Source: Anabaena minutissima FACHB-250
Lineage (GTDB): Bacteria; Cyanobacteriota; Cyanobacteriia; Cyanobacteriales; Nostocaceae
Assembly (NCBI RefSeq): GCF_014697125.1
Contig: NZ_JACJRG010000023.1
Span: 30,429-94,428 of the forward strand
Direction of reading: 5' to 3'
Length of the DNA: 64,000 nt
Position numbers and translations under genes: made by a program. A model generated the notes under the pieces. It worked only from the letters and a program-made list of their open reading frames with translations. It was not told the origin of the DNA and searched no databases. Of this stretch, positions 45,238 through 54,850 are shown piece by piece (position 1 is the stretch's first letter; each line of letters begins with the position of its first letter).

Positions 45238-48200
45238 ATGGAGAGTAGTGCAAAGTCTCAAGGGTTATGTTGGTGCTGGCTAGCTAAAATCACCCACCAA
45301 AGTTTAATTTTCTTGCTGAGTGCCGTTTTGCTATCGGAGTCAGTGGGAGCAACACAGAGAAATCAAAGGTTGCAGATAGCACAGCAACCAGAAAACAAAA
45401 AACAAGATGCCACTCGCGCTGCTGCGGACAAACTGACACAAGAAGGGTTGAAACTTTTTCAACAAGGGACAGCAGAATCACTGCGACAGGCAAGAGAGAA
45501 ATGGTTGGAAGCCTTAAAACTTTGGCAACAAGTTGATGATAAAACTTGGCAAGCCAATACCCTTATTGGTATTGGACGTATCTACGCCGATTTAGGAGAA
45601 AAGCAAGAAGCCCTGAAATACTACAACCGAGCCCTACCCCTATACCGGGCAGTGGGGGACATGGGAGGGGAAGCCACCACCCTCACTGGTATTGGCTCTG
45701 TCTACGACTCATTAGGAGAAAAGCAAGAGGCACTCAAATACTACAACCAAGCCCTACCCCTAAGCCGGGCAGTGGGGGACAGAAGAGGGGAAGCCACTAC
45801 CCTCACCAATCTTGGCTTAGTCTACGACTCATTAGGAGAAAAGCAAGAAGCCCTGAAATACTACAACCAAGCCCTACCCCTATTCCGGGCAGTGGAGGAC
45901 AGGAGAGGGGAAGCCACCACCCTCAACAATCTTGGCGGTGTCTACGACTCATTAGGAGAAAAGCAAGAAGCACTCAAATACTACAACCAAGCCCTACCCC
46001 TATACCGGGCAGTGGGGAACAGGGGAGGGGAAGCCACCACCCTCAACAATATTGGCTTAGTCTACGACTCATTAGGAGAAAAGCAAGAAGCCCTGAAATA
46101 CTACAACCAAGCCCTACCCCTACTCCGTGCAGTGGGGGACAGGAGAGTGGAAGCCGCCACCCTCAACAATATTGGCTCTGTCTACGACTCATTAGGAGAA
46201 AAGCAAGAGGCACTCAAATACTACAACCAAGCCCTACCCCTATTCCGGGCAGTGGAGGACAGGAGAGGGGAAGCCTCCACTCTCACTGGTATTGGCTCTG
46301 TCTACGACTCATTAGGAGAAAAGCAAGAAGCCCTGAAATACTACAACCAAGCCCTACCCCTATTCCGGGCAGTGGAGGACAGGAGAGGGGAAGCCACCAC
46401 TCTCACTGGTATTGGCTCTGTCTACGACTCATTAGGAGAAAAGCAAGAGGCACTCAAATACTACAACCAAGCCCTACCTCTATTCCGGGCAGTGGGGAAC
46501 AGGGGAGGGGAAGCCACCACTCTCAACAATATTGGCTTAGTCTACTCCGATTTAGGAGAAAAGCAAGAAGCCCTGAAATACTACAACCAAGCCCTACCCC
46601 TAAGCCGGGCAGTGGGGGACAGAAGAGGGGAAGCCACTACTCTCAACAATCTTGGCTTAGTCTACTCCGATTTAGGAGAAAAGCAAGAAGCACTCAAATA
46701 CTACAACCAAGCCCTACCCCTAAGCCGGGCAGTGGAGGACAGGGGAGGGGAAGCCATAACCCTTTTAAACTTAGCTTACTTAGAACGCGACAGAGGCAAC
46801 CTGGAACAAGCCCGCACACATATCCAAGCAGCCATCGACATCATTGAAGATTTACGCACCAAAATCATCGATCAAAAACTGCGTACTTCCTACTTTGCCT
46901 CAGTGCAGAACTACTATAAATTCTACACCGACCTGCTGATGCGACTGCACAAAAAATACCCCTCCCAGGGCTACGACGCATTAGCACTGCACATCAGTGA
47001 ACGTTCCCGCACTAGGGGTTTAGTAGAACTATTAACCCAAGCTAACGTAGATATTCGTAAAAATGTTGACCCCAAAGTCATCGCAGAAGAACGCCGCTTA
47101 AACTTGCTACTTGATGCCAGAGAACAACAACTATCCCAACTATATAGTCAAAAACAACCACCAACCCAACTAATAACAGCCACCAAACAACAAATCGCAA
47201 CCTTACTCAAACAACAGGAAGATTTAGAAAACAAAATCCGCACTACTAACCCAGAATATGCTGCGCTGAAATATCCCGAACCACTTACCTTACCTCAAAT
47301 TCAACAACAGTTAGATAAGGACACCGTATTATTGCAATACTCCCTGGATAAAGACCGCAGCTATCTATGGTTAGTCACTCCCAACTCTCTCAATACTTAC
47401 GAACTCCCAGGAAGTGAACAGATAGAAAAAGTGGCGAGAAATTTACACCAACAATTAACACGTCCACTCATTGTTGGTGCAACCCCAGAAGAACAAGCCC
47501 AATCTTTAGCTGATACAACTAAAGCCGCAAAGGAACTGAGTCAAATTATCCTTGCGCCTGTGGCTGGGAAGTTGGAAACAAAACGTTTAGTGGTGGTGGC
47601 TGATGGTGTTTTGCATAAAATTCCTTTTGCGGTGTTATCTGACCTAACCCCCCAACCCCCTTCCCTGCCAGGGAAGGGGGAGCAGGAGAAGGAGCAGAAG
47701 CAGGAGCAAGCGCAAGAGAATAATAAACTCCCCTCTCCGCTTCGGGGAGGGGTTGGGGGAGGGGTCAATTACCAACCGTTGTTAGTCAACCATGAAATCA
47801 TTACTCTCCCTTCTGTTACCAGCCTCGCTACCCACAGACAACAACTCAAAGGACGTAAACCCGCACCGAAAACCCTCGCCGTTCTGGCTGACCCCGTATT
47901 CAGTGCTAATGATGAACGCGTGACTGGTAAAGCACCGCCAAAGTCTGCATCTCTCGACCTAGAACTAGAACGTTCAGCCCTGCAAAGGTCGTTAAATAAT
48001 ATTAATCGTAGTGCCTTAGATAGACTTCCTGGTACGCGCCAAGAGGCTAACGCAGTGTTGAAAATGGTGTCACCTCAAGAGAGTCTACAAGCCTTTGACT
48101 TTGACGCTAACTACAACTTCGTCACTAGCCAACAACTAAGTCAATATCGCCTGCTGCTATTTGCTACTCACGGTATTTTCGATGACACCAACCCAGAATT

Positions 48201-48594
48201 ATCAGGTATTGTGACATCTCTGGTAGATAAAGATGGTAAAGCGCAAAAAGGTTTCTTACGCCTCAACGATATTTTTAACCTCGACCTCCCCGCCGAGTTA
48301 ATTGTCCTGAGTGCTTGCGAAAGCGGTTTAGGTAAGGAAGTCCAAGGGGAAGGCTTAATAGGTTTGACAAGGGGACTAATGTATGCAGGTTCAGCCCGGA
48401 TTGTTGTGTCTTTGTGGAAGGTGAATGATCAAGCCACATCTTTATTAATGCAGGAATTATACACCCAAATATTGAGGGAAGGGAAAACCCCGGCTGTAGC
48501 TCTGAGGGAGGCGCAATTGAAATTATGGCAACAAAAACAATGGCAAAACCCTCGTTTTTGGTCAGCTTTTACTATCCAGGGAAAGTGGGAATAA
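45238..48594 (+). CDS. TPR-CHAT protein (caspase-like peptidase)
   Basis: A 1118-residue protein. A signal or anchor segment lies at about 20-37 (LIFLLSAVLLSESVGA). About 55-535 is an array of 40-residue TPR units, ten of them nearly identical (GEKQEALKYYNQALPL). A helical linker follows, then a CHAT domain from about 800 with His978 (ATHGIFDD) and Cys1027 (LSACESGLG) as the caspase-like dyad and the usual end GLTRGLMYAGSARIVVSLWK. A 41-residue Pro/Gln/Glu-rich insertion (about 803-843) splits the early CHAT region and is encoded by an interspersed repeat. CHAT proteases act in bacterial stress and defence pathways; the partner here is unknown. Confidence 0.9.
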   Translation: MESSAKSQGLCWCWLAKITHQSLIFLLSAVLLSESVGATQRNQRLQIAQQPENKKQDATRAAADKLTQEGLKLFQQGTAESLRQAREKWLEALKLWQQVDDKTWQANTLIGIGRIYADLGEKQEALKYYNRALPLYRAVGDMGGEATTLTGIGSVYDSLGEKQEALKYYNQALPLSRAVGDRRGEATTLTNLGLVYDSLGEKQEALKYYNQALPLFRAVEDRRGEATTLNNLGGVYDSLGEKQEALKYYNQALPLYRAVGNRGGEATTLNNIGLVYDSLGEKQEALKYYNQALPLLRAVGDRRVEAATLNNIGSVYDSLGEKQEALKYYNQALPLFRAVEDRRGEASTLTGIGSVYDSLGEKQEALKYYNQALPLFRAVEDRRGEATTLTGIGSVYDSLGEKQEALKYYNQALPLFRAVGNRGGEATTLNNIGLVYSDLGEKQEALKYYNQALPLSRAVGDRRGEATTLNNLGLVYSDLGEKQEALKYYNQALPLSRAVEDRGGEAITLLNLAYLERDRGNLEQARTHIQAAIDIIEDLRTKIIDQKLRTSYFASVQNYYKFYTDLLMRLHKKYPSQGYDALALHISERSRTRGLVELLTQANVDIRKNVDPKVIAEERRLNLLLDAREQQLSQLYSQKQPPTQLITATKQQIATLLKQQEDLENKIRTTNPEYAALKYPEPLTLPQIQQQLDKDTVLLQYSLDKDRSYLWLVTPNSLNTYELPGSEQIEKVARNLHQQLTRPLIVGATPEEQAQSLADTTKAAKELSQIILAPVAGKLETKRLVVVADGVLHKIPFAVLSDLTPQPPSLPGKGEQEKEQKQEQAQENNKLPSPLRGGVGGGVNYQPLLVNHEIITLPSVTSLATHRQQLKGRKPAPKTLAVLADPVFSANDERVTGKAPPKSASLDLELERSALQRSLNNINRSALDRLPGTRQEANAVLKMVSPQESLQAFDFDANYNFVTSQQLSQYRLLLFATHGIFDDTNPELSGIVTSLVDKDGKAQKGFLRLNDIFNLDLPAELIVLSACESGLGKEVQGEGLIGLTRGLMYAGSARIVVSLWKVNDQATSLLMQELYTQILREGKTPAVALREAQLKLWQQKQWQNPRFWSAFTIQGKWE
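45601..46800 (+). repeat. ten tandem 120-bp repeats inside the TPR-CHAT gene
   Basis: Units start at 45601 and every 120 bases to 46681, each beginning AAGCAAGA(A/G)GC. Near-identity at the DNA level, including third codon positions, shows recent expansion or gene conversion rather than ancient TPR divergence. Copy number is likely to vary between strains. Confidence 0.95.
47644..47766 (+). repeat. interspersed palindromic repeat inserted in frame in the CHAT gene
   Basis: CTAACCCCCCAACCCCCTTC at the left and GGGGAGGGGTTGGGGGAGGG at the right bracket a GAGCAGGA-rich spacer. The same outer sequence occurs between genes at 45091. The length and phase keep the reading frame, adding about 41 residues. 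Confidence 0.85.
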
Positions 48595-48614
48595 GTTGTA
48601 AATTCTCTCAATTT

Positions 48615-49565
48615 TTAACTATATAAAGCCTTCACCCATTGCCATTCTTGAGTTAACCCTTCCTTAAGAGAAACTTGAGGCTGATATCCTAAAATTTGCC
48701 GTGCTTTAGAGACATCAGCAGCAGTGTGTCTAGCATCTCCCATTGCTTTTTCTATATGGTTTCTTTTGATGGGTTTACCGACAATTTCTGCCATTGTGTT
48801 GAGAACTTCAGCTAAAACTACTCTGCTACCGCCACCAATATTAAAAATTTCACCTACTGCTTGGGGTACAGTAGCAGCTGCTAAATTTGCAGCTACGGCG
48901 TCCTTGACAAATGTAAAGTCTCGTGTTTGTTGTCCATCTCCATAGATGGGAATTGCCTCATCCTGCAAAACAGCTTTGAAAAATTTATGAAACGCCATAT
49001 CAGGCCTTTGTCTGGGGCCGTAAACAGTGAAATAACGTAGAGATACAAAAGGCACACCAAAATTTTTGTGATACAGACCACACAAACGCTCGGCAGCTAG
49101 TTTAGTAATACCATAGGGAGAAACTGGTTGGGGGGGAATACCTTCATGGGTAGGTAATGTTTCCGCATCACCGTAGATGCTAGATGTAGATGCAAACACG
49201 AACCTTGTTAATTGTTTGGCATCTTTGGCGGCTTCTAACATGACTTGTGTCGAGTTGATGTTGCGTTCAGTATAAGCACGGAAACCTTGACCCCAACTTG
49301 CTCTCACTCCGGCTTGAGCTGCCTGATGGTAAACAACATCTACATCTTGCAATAATGTTGACCAATCTAAACTCTGAATATTGCTCTCAATTAAAGTAAA
49401 GTTAGGTAAAGATTGTAAATGAGCAATATTCTTGTGTTTTAACGCAGGCTCGTAGTAATCGTTGAATTCATCAATACCAATTACTTCTTTTCCTTGTTCC
49501 AGAAGGGTTTGTGTAAGGTGAGAACCTATAAATCCTGCTGCCCCAGTAACAATAACTTTAGTCAT
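48615..49565 (-). CDS. NAD-dependent sugar-nucleotide epimerase
   Basis: A 316-residue extended short-chain dehydrogenase. The NAD-binding GAAGFIGSH starts at residue 8, and the catalytic Ser/Tyr/Lys appear as ASTSSIYG and YGITKLA. The GYQPQVSLKEGLTQEWQW end is typical of UDP-glucose/UDP-glucuronate 4-epimerases. It probably makes precursors for polysaccharide. The exact sugar is not certain. It is convergent with the CHAT gene. Confidence 0.88.
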   Translation of the reverse strand: MTKVIVTGAAGFIGSHLTQTLLEQGKEVIGIDEFNDYYEPALKHKNIAHLQSLPNFTLIESNIQSLDWSTLLQDVDVVYHQAAQAGVRASWGQGFRAYTERNINSTQVMLEAAKDAKQLTRFVFASTSSIYGDAETLPTHEGIPPQPVSPYGITKLAAERLCGLYHKNFGVPFVSLRYFTVYGPRQRPDMAFHKFFKAVLQDEAIPIYGDGQQTRDFTFVKDAVAANLAAATVPQAVGEIFNIGGGSRVVLAEVLNTMAEIVGKPIKRNHIEKAMGDARHTAADVSKARQILGYQPQVSLKEGLTQEWQWVKALYS

Positions 49566-49836
49566 GTACCCTACTTGTATTATTATTTTTAAATCAGAAT
49601 ATTTCTAGGGTAATACTGGTGATGATGAATCGCCATTGATTTGGAAAATAAGGTCGTCAGCTACCTTATTTCCCAAGGGTGATTTTATTTTGCATATAAG
49701 CTTCTGCAACGCCAATTAATAATATGTGGTCTGGGAGATAATTTCCCTAGGGGCTTGCATCAAGGCAAGAATTGGTGAAAAATTGATCCGCAGCAATAGG
49801 GCATTCTTATCTCTCAAGGGACGCAAGAGGAAATCT

Positions 49837-51123
49837 GTGAAAGTTTTAGTTGTAGGAAATGGTGGGCGTGAACACGCTCTAGCTTGGAAATTATTGCGAT
49901 CGCCACAAGTTGATCAGGTAGTATGTGTACCAGGTAATGGTGGTACAGCTAGTATGGCAGGTTGCCAAAATATACCTTTAGCAGTGGATGATTTTGCAGG
50001 TATAAGTAAATACGCCATAGAAAACGGGATTTCTTTGGTGGTAGTAGGGCCAGAAGTACCCCTAGCTCAAGGCATCACCGACTATCTACAAGACAAAGGA
50101 CTGAAGGTATTTGGCCCCACCAGAGCCGGTGCAAAGATTGAAGCCAGTAAAGCTTGGGCTAAAGCCCTGATGCAAGAAGCGGGAATTCCTACTGCTAAGG
50201 CTGCGGTATTTACTGAGTCTACAGCAGCTAAATCTTATGTAAAAGCTCAAGGTGCGCCCATCGTTGTTAAAGCTGACGGTTTGGCGGCTGGGAAGGGTGT
50301 AATTGTCGCTAGCACCGTAGAGGAGGCAAATAACGCCATTGAGACAATATTTCAAGGGCAGTTTGGCAGTGCGGGGGAATTTGTAGTTATCGAAGAATGT
50401 TTAATTGGGCAAGAGGTTTCGGTGTTAGCTGTAACTGATGGGATCACAATTCGCCCCTTATTGCCAGCGCAAGACCACAAACGCATCGGAGAAGGGGATA
50501 TAGGCGAAAACACAGGTGGAATGGGCGCGTATGCCCCAGCACCCATTGCTACGCCAGCATTAATGGCTAGGGTGCAAACCGAAGTTTTAGAAAGAGCGAT
50601 CGCCACTTTAAAATCTAGAGGCATTGATTATCGTGGTGTACTCTACGCCGGCTTAATGATTTCCCCCGATGGCGACTTTAAGGTTTTAGAATTTAACTGT
50701 CGCTTTGGCGATCCTGAAACCCAAGTCATTCTGCCACTGTTAGCCACACCCCTAGAAGAATTAATTCTAGCTTGTGTCGAGCAGCGTTTAAGTGATTTAC
50801 CCCCCATTGCTTGGCATAATGGCGCATCTGCAACCATAGTGGCAGCTTCCGGTGGTTATCCGGGGGATTATGAAAAAGGCAAAGTCATTACCGGGATTAG
50901 GGAAGCAGAAGCCAATGGAGTCACGGTATTTCATGCCGGCACAAAATTAAACCAGCAACAGCAACCAGTGACAGATGGCGGACGAGTATTAAACGTGACG
51001 GCTGTGGGAGAGAACTTTAACCAAGCCTTGTCCACCGCCTACAATGGCTTAAAATCTATTCAATTTGAAGGAATGTATTACCGTAGAGATATTGGGCATC
51101 GAGTGCTGAGTAGTGAGTGCTGA
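49837..51123 (+). CDS. purD: phosphoribosylamine-glycine ligase (GAR synthetase)
   Basis: A 428-residue PurD, second step of purine synthesis. The start is the GTG at 49837 (AAGAGG upstream, MKVLVVGNGGREHALAWKL). ATP-grasp features follow: KADGLAAGKGV, EFVVIEECLIGQEVS, GGMGAYAPAP and LEFNCRFGDPETQ. The last residues (GHRVLSSEC) are encoded by the start of an STRR block, which also provides the stop codon, so the natural C-terminus has been altered slightly. Confidence 0.95.
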   Translation: MKVLVVGNGGREHALAWKLLRSPQVDQVVCVPGNGGTASMAGCQNIPLAVDDFAGISKYAIENGISLVVVGPEVPLAQGITDYLQDKGLKVFGPTRAGAKIEASKAWAKALMQEAGIPTAKAAVFTESTAAKSYVKAQGAPIVVKADGLAAGKGVIVASTVEEANNAIETIFQGQFGSAGEFVVIEECLIGQEVSVLAVTDGITIRPLLPAQDHKRIGEGDIGENTGGMGAYAPAPIATPALMARVQTEVLERAIATLKSRGIDYRGVLYAGLMISPDGDFKVLEFNCRFGDPETQVILPLLATPLEELILACVEQRLSDLPPIAWHNGASATIVAASGGYPGDYEKGKVITGIREAEANGVTVFHAGTKLNQQQQPVTDGGRVLNVTAVGENFNQALSTAYNGLKSIQFEGMYYRRDIGHRVLSSEC

Positions 51124-51285
51124 GTAGTGAGTGCTGAGTAGTGAGTGCTGAGTGCTGAGTGTTGAGTAGTGAGTAGTGAGTGCTGAGTGCTGTTAGCGGT
51201 AGCGGGGCGTTTAGCCCGTGCTGAGTGTTGAGTAGTGAGTGCTGTTAGCGGTAGCGCGGCGTTTAGCCGGTGCTGAGTGTTGAGC
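51108..51285. repeat. STRR block with two nested palindromic elements
   Basis: TGAGTAG/TGAGTGC heptamers run from the last codons of purD. Two elements with the GCTGTTAGCGGTAGCG...GGCGTTTAGCC pattern lie at about 51189-51222 and 51241-51275. They match the elements at 19000 and 21941-22005. Confidence 0.9.
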
Positions 51286-51446
51286 GGGTAATTACCCAAT
51301 CCCCAATCCCTAGGAGTTATTTAATTAATTTTGACTTTTGACTTTTGACTTGATTTGTCCCCAATCAATTAGCATATTTGTCGAATTAACTGTTAATTTT
51401 TTAGTTGTTGGGGTTGATAACCAAACTACTAACAACTTTATTTGAG

Positions 51447-53384
51447 ATGCTGTCGCTGTTAAAAACAATCCGAGAAGCGATCGCCAATTGGTGGTCAGAG
51501 TTCACTCTCCAAACTAAACTTTTGGCCGTGGCTACCTTAGTAGTCTCCCTGGTCATGAGTGGTTTAACTTTCTGGGCGGTGAATACCATTCAGCAAGATG
51601 CCCGCATGAATGACACCCGCTTTGGACGGGATCTGGGGCTACTATTGGCGGCTAATGTTACCCCTCTGGTAGCTGACCATAATTTGACAGAGGTAGCCAA
51701 ATTTTCTGAACGCTTTTATAGCAGTACCTCTAGCATCCGCTATATGCTGTATGCGGATGAAACAGGGAAAATCTATTTTGGAATTCCTTTTTGGGAACCT
51801 GAAGTAGAAAATTCACTGACAATTGAGCGACGAATCGAACTCCCAGAAGATTATCCTCAAGAGTGGGATAAGCCAATGGTGCGGCAACACATGACCCCAG
51901 ATGGGGCTGTGACCGATGTGTTTATTCCTCTGATTGTGAATAAAAAAAACTTAGGTATATTAGCGATTGGGATCAACCCCAACCAAACAGCAGTCATTTC
52001 AACTAATTTCACCCGTGATGTCACCATTGCCGTATTTATCACAATTTGGGTAATGGTGATTTTGGCAGGAGTAATCAACGCTTTAACTATTACTAAGCCG
52101 ATTAAAGAACTACTAGTAGGGGTAAAAGAAATCGCCGCCGGCAACTTCCAGCAGCGCATTGACTTACCCCTAGGTGGCGAATTAGGAGAGCTAATTTTAA
52201 ACTTTAATGAAATGGCCGAGCGTCTAGAACGCTACGAAGAACAAAATATAGAGGAATTAACCGCAGAAAAAGCCAAACTCGAAACCCTAGTTTCCACGAT
52301 CGCTGATGGTGCTGTCTTAATTGACAATAATATGCAGGTGATTTTAGTCAATCCTACAGCACGGCACATTTTTGGCTGGGAAGGTAGTGATGATGTAGTA
52401 GGTAGTAATGTTTTGCATCATTTACCGCCAACAGTCCAAATGGAAATATCCAAACCTTTATACCAAATGGCTGCCGGCGAACGTGAAAGTGCTGAATTTC
52501 GCATTTTCTTAAGTCAACCCATTAAGCGTACTATTCGCATTCTCTTAACTACGGTACTCAATTTACAACGGGAGAGCATCAAAGGCATTGCCATCACCGT
52601 GCAAGATATCACTCGTGAGGTAGAACTAAACGAAGCTAAAAGCCAATTTATCAGCAACGTTTCCCACGAACTGCGAACACCATTATTTAATATCAAATCT
52701 TTTATCGAAACTCTGCACGAGTACGGAGAAGAATTAAGCTTAGAAGAAAAACGGGAATTCCTGCAAACGGTTAATCATGAAACCGATCGCTTGACTCGCT
52801 TAGTTAATGATGTTTTAGATTTATCTAAGCTAGAATCTGGCAAGATTTACAACTTCTATGGTGTAGATTTAGCCCAAGCCATTGAGCAAACCCTGCGGAC
52901 ATACCAACTCAACGCCAGGGATAAAGGTATCGAACTGTTACAAGAAGTTGCCCCCAATTTGCCCCTAGTTATGGGTAATTATGATTTGTTGCTGCAAGTC
53001 TTAGCTAATTTGGTAGGTAATGCCCTCAAATTTACTCTAGCCGGTGGCAAAGTAGCCATCCGTACCTATCCGCTAGATATCACACCCACATCATCCAATC
53101 AGCCTGCACAAGTTAGGATAGAAATATCTGACACAGGTATTGGTATCGCCCCAGAAGACCAACAGGCAATTTTTGACCGTTTCTTCCGTGTCGAGAACCG
53201 CGTTCACACCTTAGAAGGTACAGGTTTGGGTCTATCGATTGTCAGAAATATCATTGAAAGACACCACAGTAGAGTCCATTTGGTCAGTGAAGTCAGTGTG
53301 GGTACTACTTTTTGGTTTGATTTAAGTGTATTTGAAGAAACACCAAAGAAAGAAATTGAGACTGCTAGTGAGATAGGGGTTTAG
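51447..53384 (+). CDS. nblS: NblS/Hik33-type membrane sensor histidine kinase
   Basis: A 645-residue kinase from the ATG at 51447 (an upstream TTG would add 14 residues). Two membrane spans (about 22-44 and 190-212) flank a periplasmic sensor region of the NblS type (NVTPLVADHNLTEVAKFSER). Then come HAMP, a PAS domain (about 285-400), HisKA with FISNVSHELRTPLFNIKSF and an ATPase domain with GTGLGLSIVRNIIERHHS. In cyanobacteria this kinase (NblS, DspA, Hik33) controls high-light, nutrient-stress and cold responses with the regulators RpaB/SrrA. It is encoded alone here, as is usual. Confidence 0.9.
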   Translation: MLSLLKTIREAIANWWSEFTLQTKLLAVATLVVSLVMSGLTFWAVNTIQQDARMNDTRFGRDLGLLLAANVTPLVADHNLTEVAKFSERFYSSTSSIRYMLYADETGKIYFGIPFWEPEVENSLTIERRIELPEDYPQEWDKPMVRQHMTPDGAVTDVFIPLIVNKKNLGILAIGINPNQTAVISTNFTRDVTIAVFITIWVMVILAGVINALTITKPIKELLVGVKEIAAGNFQQRIDLPLGGELGELILNFNEMAERLERYEEQNIEELTAEKAKLETLVSTIADGAVLIDNNMQVILVNPTARHIFGWEGSDDVVGSNVLHHLPPTVQMEISKPLYQMAAGERESAEFRIFLSQPIKRTIRILLTTVLNLQRESIKGIAITVQDITREVELNEAKSQFISNVSHELRTPLFNIKSFIETLHEYGEELSLEEKREFLQTVNHETDRLTRLVNDVLDLSKLESGKIYNFYGVDLAQAIEQTLRTYQLNARDKGIELLQEVAPNLPLVMGNYDLLLQVLANLVGNALKFTLAGGKVAIRTYPLDITPTSSNQPAQVRIEISDTGIGIAPEDQQAIFDRFFRVENRVHTLEGTGLGLSIVRNIIERHHSRVHLVSEVSVGTTFWFDLSVFEETPKKEIETASEIGV

Positions 53385-53563
53385 GGGTTTAGGGGGAGAC
53401 AAGATAAAATTAAATCAGTGAACAGTTATCAAGTGAATGATAACTGGTGAGTGTTGATACCCAATACCGTTTAGTGTCACTTTCTATTCACATTTATCAC
53501 AAATACTAAACATATTGACTTACTTGGATTAAATCGAAATGTCACTCATAAGGGGTATTTCTT

Positions 53564-53914
53564 ATGGTTGAGTTGATAATTACTTGGTTAGTTACAGCTA
53601 TCAGTTTTTTGATTATTTCTCGACTGCCGATAGGAGTAGAAATAGACAATTTTGGTAAGGCATTAATTACCGCCGCAGTTTTTGGCATTTTGAATGCGCT
53701 TTTGCTCCCTCTTTTAACTTTATTTACCTTGCCATTTATTATTCTTACTTTAGGCTTATTCTTCTTTGTTCTCAATTCAATTATCTTTGGGTTATCAGCT
53801 GCTATAGTGCCAGGTTTTCGTTTAAGATATGGCTTTTGGAGTGCTTTGCTTGGCTCACTTGCTTTGGCAATCATTAATTCTATTCTCTTAAGACTCATAG
53901 CACCGCTTACCTGA
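53564..53914 (+). CDS. phage holin family 4-like small membrane protein
   Basis: A 116-residue protein with four membrane spans (about 4-20, 31-50, 55-77, 89-110) and the pattern GKALITAAVFGILNALLLPL and LRYGFWSALLGSL of the Phage_holin_4_2/DUF family. These proteins are widespread in bacteria outside phages and of unknown function; the name does not imply a prophage. No phage genes are nearby. Confidence 0.82.
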   Translation: MVELIITWLVTAISFLIISRLPIGVEIDNFGKALITAAVFGILNALLLPLLTLFTLPFIILTLGLFFFVLNSIIFGLSAAIVPGFRLRYGFWSALLGSLALAIINSILLRLIAPLT

Positions 53915-54030
53915 TAAAAGCAACGAGTATGCTATTTCTCATTACTAACCAAGCCAAAGCATCAATTTTTCATTATGAGACAAAAATTTATGCTTCATAA
54001 AGTGCTAGAAACAGCCTGTACCTATTAATT

Positions 54031-54091
54031 ACGAATTACATAAAGCCTACGGCATAGCTGCGCTTAGAGCGTAGCGTGGCGCAGCCTATTA
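54031..54091. repeat. interspersed GC-rich repeat, inverted copy of the one at 25760
   Basis: ATAAAGCCTACGGCATAGCT and GCGCTTAGAGCGTAGC match the reverse complement of the repeat at 25760-25815, including the AATTACGAATTA end. The surrounding gene-free sequence (53915-54229) shows nothing else. Confidence 0.75.
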
Positions 54092-54229
54092 AGCGTCCAG
54101 CAACTCGAAATCATTTTATTTGTGCTGTAAAAAATGATCGATCAGGTAGAGAGAGCGTTACATGACTTGGATGTACCTGTAACTAATATTCATATGGAAC
54201 ACTACAACCTTGTTTAACTCAATTTATCT

Positions 54230-54817
54230 ATGGGTTTATGTCGCCTTGTCAAGTTTGCTTCTGTAGTAATTGTTGGTATTTTATTGGTTTGGATACTGTC
54301 TCCCGCCATCATTGTACCCCCCGATGACCCTGTTGGGGCAGTGACAATTTATGTCACAGATTATGGTTGGCATTCTAGACTAGTGTTACCCACTGGCAAC
54401 GGTGAATTAATCCAGTATGCTTACGGTGATTGGAATTATTTCGCACTAAACCAGCAGGACTGGAGAAATGGGGCGGCGGCACTTTTACTACCAACTCAAG
54501 GCACTCTCGGTAGGCGAAAATTTAGCAATATCATCGAACTTCAGCAGATAATTCAACAACAAAATTACACCTTATTCAGTTTAGAAGTAGCGCAATCCCC
54601 AGTCATAGAATTATTGACATTATTAGATGACCGTTTTAACCACAATATGGCGACGGGCATCAAAAATCGTCAAACAGGTTTAACTTTAGTCAAAGATGAT
54701 CAGGAATATACATTATTCCACAATAGTAATCACGAAATTGTTGAGTGGCTAAAAAGTTTAGATTGTCAAATTTATGGTTTTGTGATGTGGGCGAATTTTC
54801 AGGTGAAACATTCATAA
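54230..54817 (+). CDS. exported protein, DUF2459-like
   Basis: A 195-residue protein with a signal anchor at about 6-28 and a mature domain starting IYVTDYGWHSRLVLPTGNGE with YGDWNYF. This pattern resembles DUF2459; the His in GWHSR and downstream Asp residues may form a site. Function unknown. It precedes a membrane-protein gene by 33 bases, probably in the same transcript. Confidence 0.65.
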   Translation: MGLCRLVKFASVVIVGILLVWILSPAIIVPPDDPVGAVTIYVTDYGWHSRLVLPTGNGELIQYAYGDWNYFALNQQDWRNGAAALLLPTQGTLGRRKFSNIIELQQIIQQQNYTLFSLEVAQSPVIELLTLLDDRFNHNMATGIKNRQTGLTLVKDDQEYTLFHNSNHEIVEWLKSLDCQIYGFVMWANFQVKHS

Positions 54818-54850
54818 TACACATTTATATTTTTTGTTAATTTTTAAGCG

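Noticed and set aside
45546..46847. Long 433-codon frame overlapping the TPR-CHAT gene on the same strand
   Set aside because: It stays open only because the 120-bp repeat is a multiple of three; the protein is a low-complexity Arg/Ser/Pro repeat and the TPR frame is clearly the coding one.
53564..53914. Prophage signal from the holin-family protein
   Set aside because: This family is common on bacterial chromosomes and no other phage gene is nearby.
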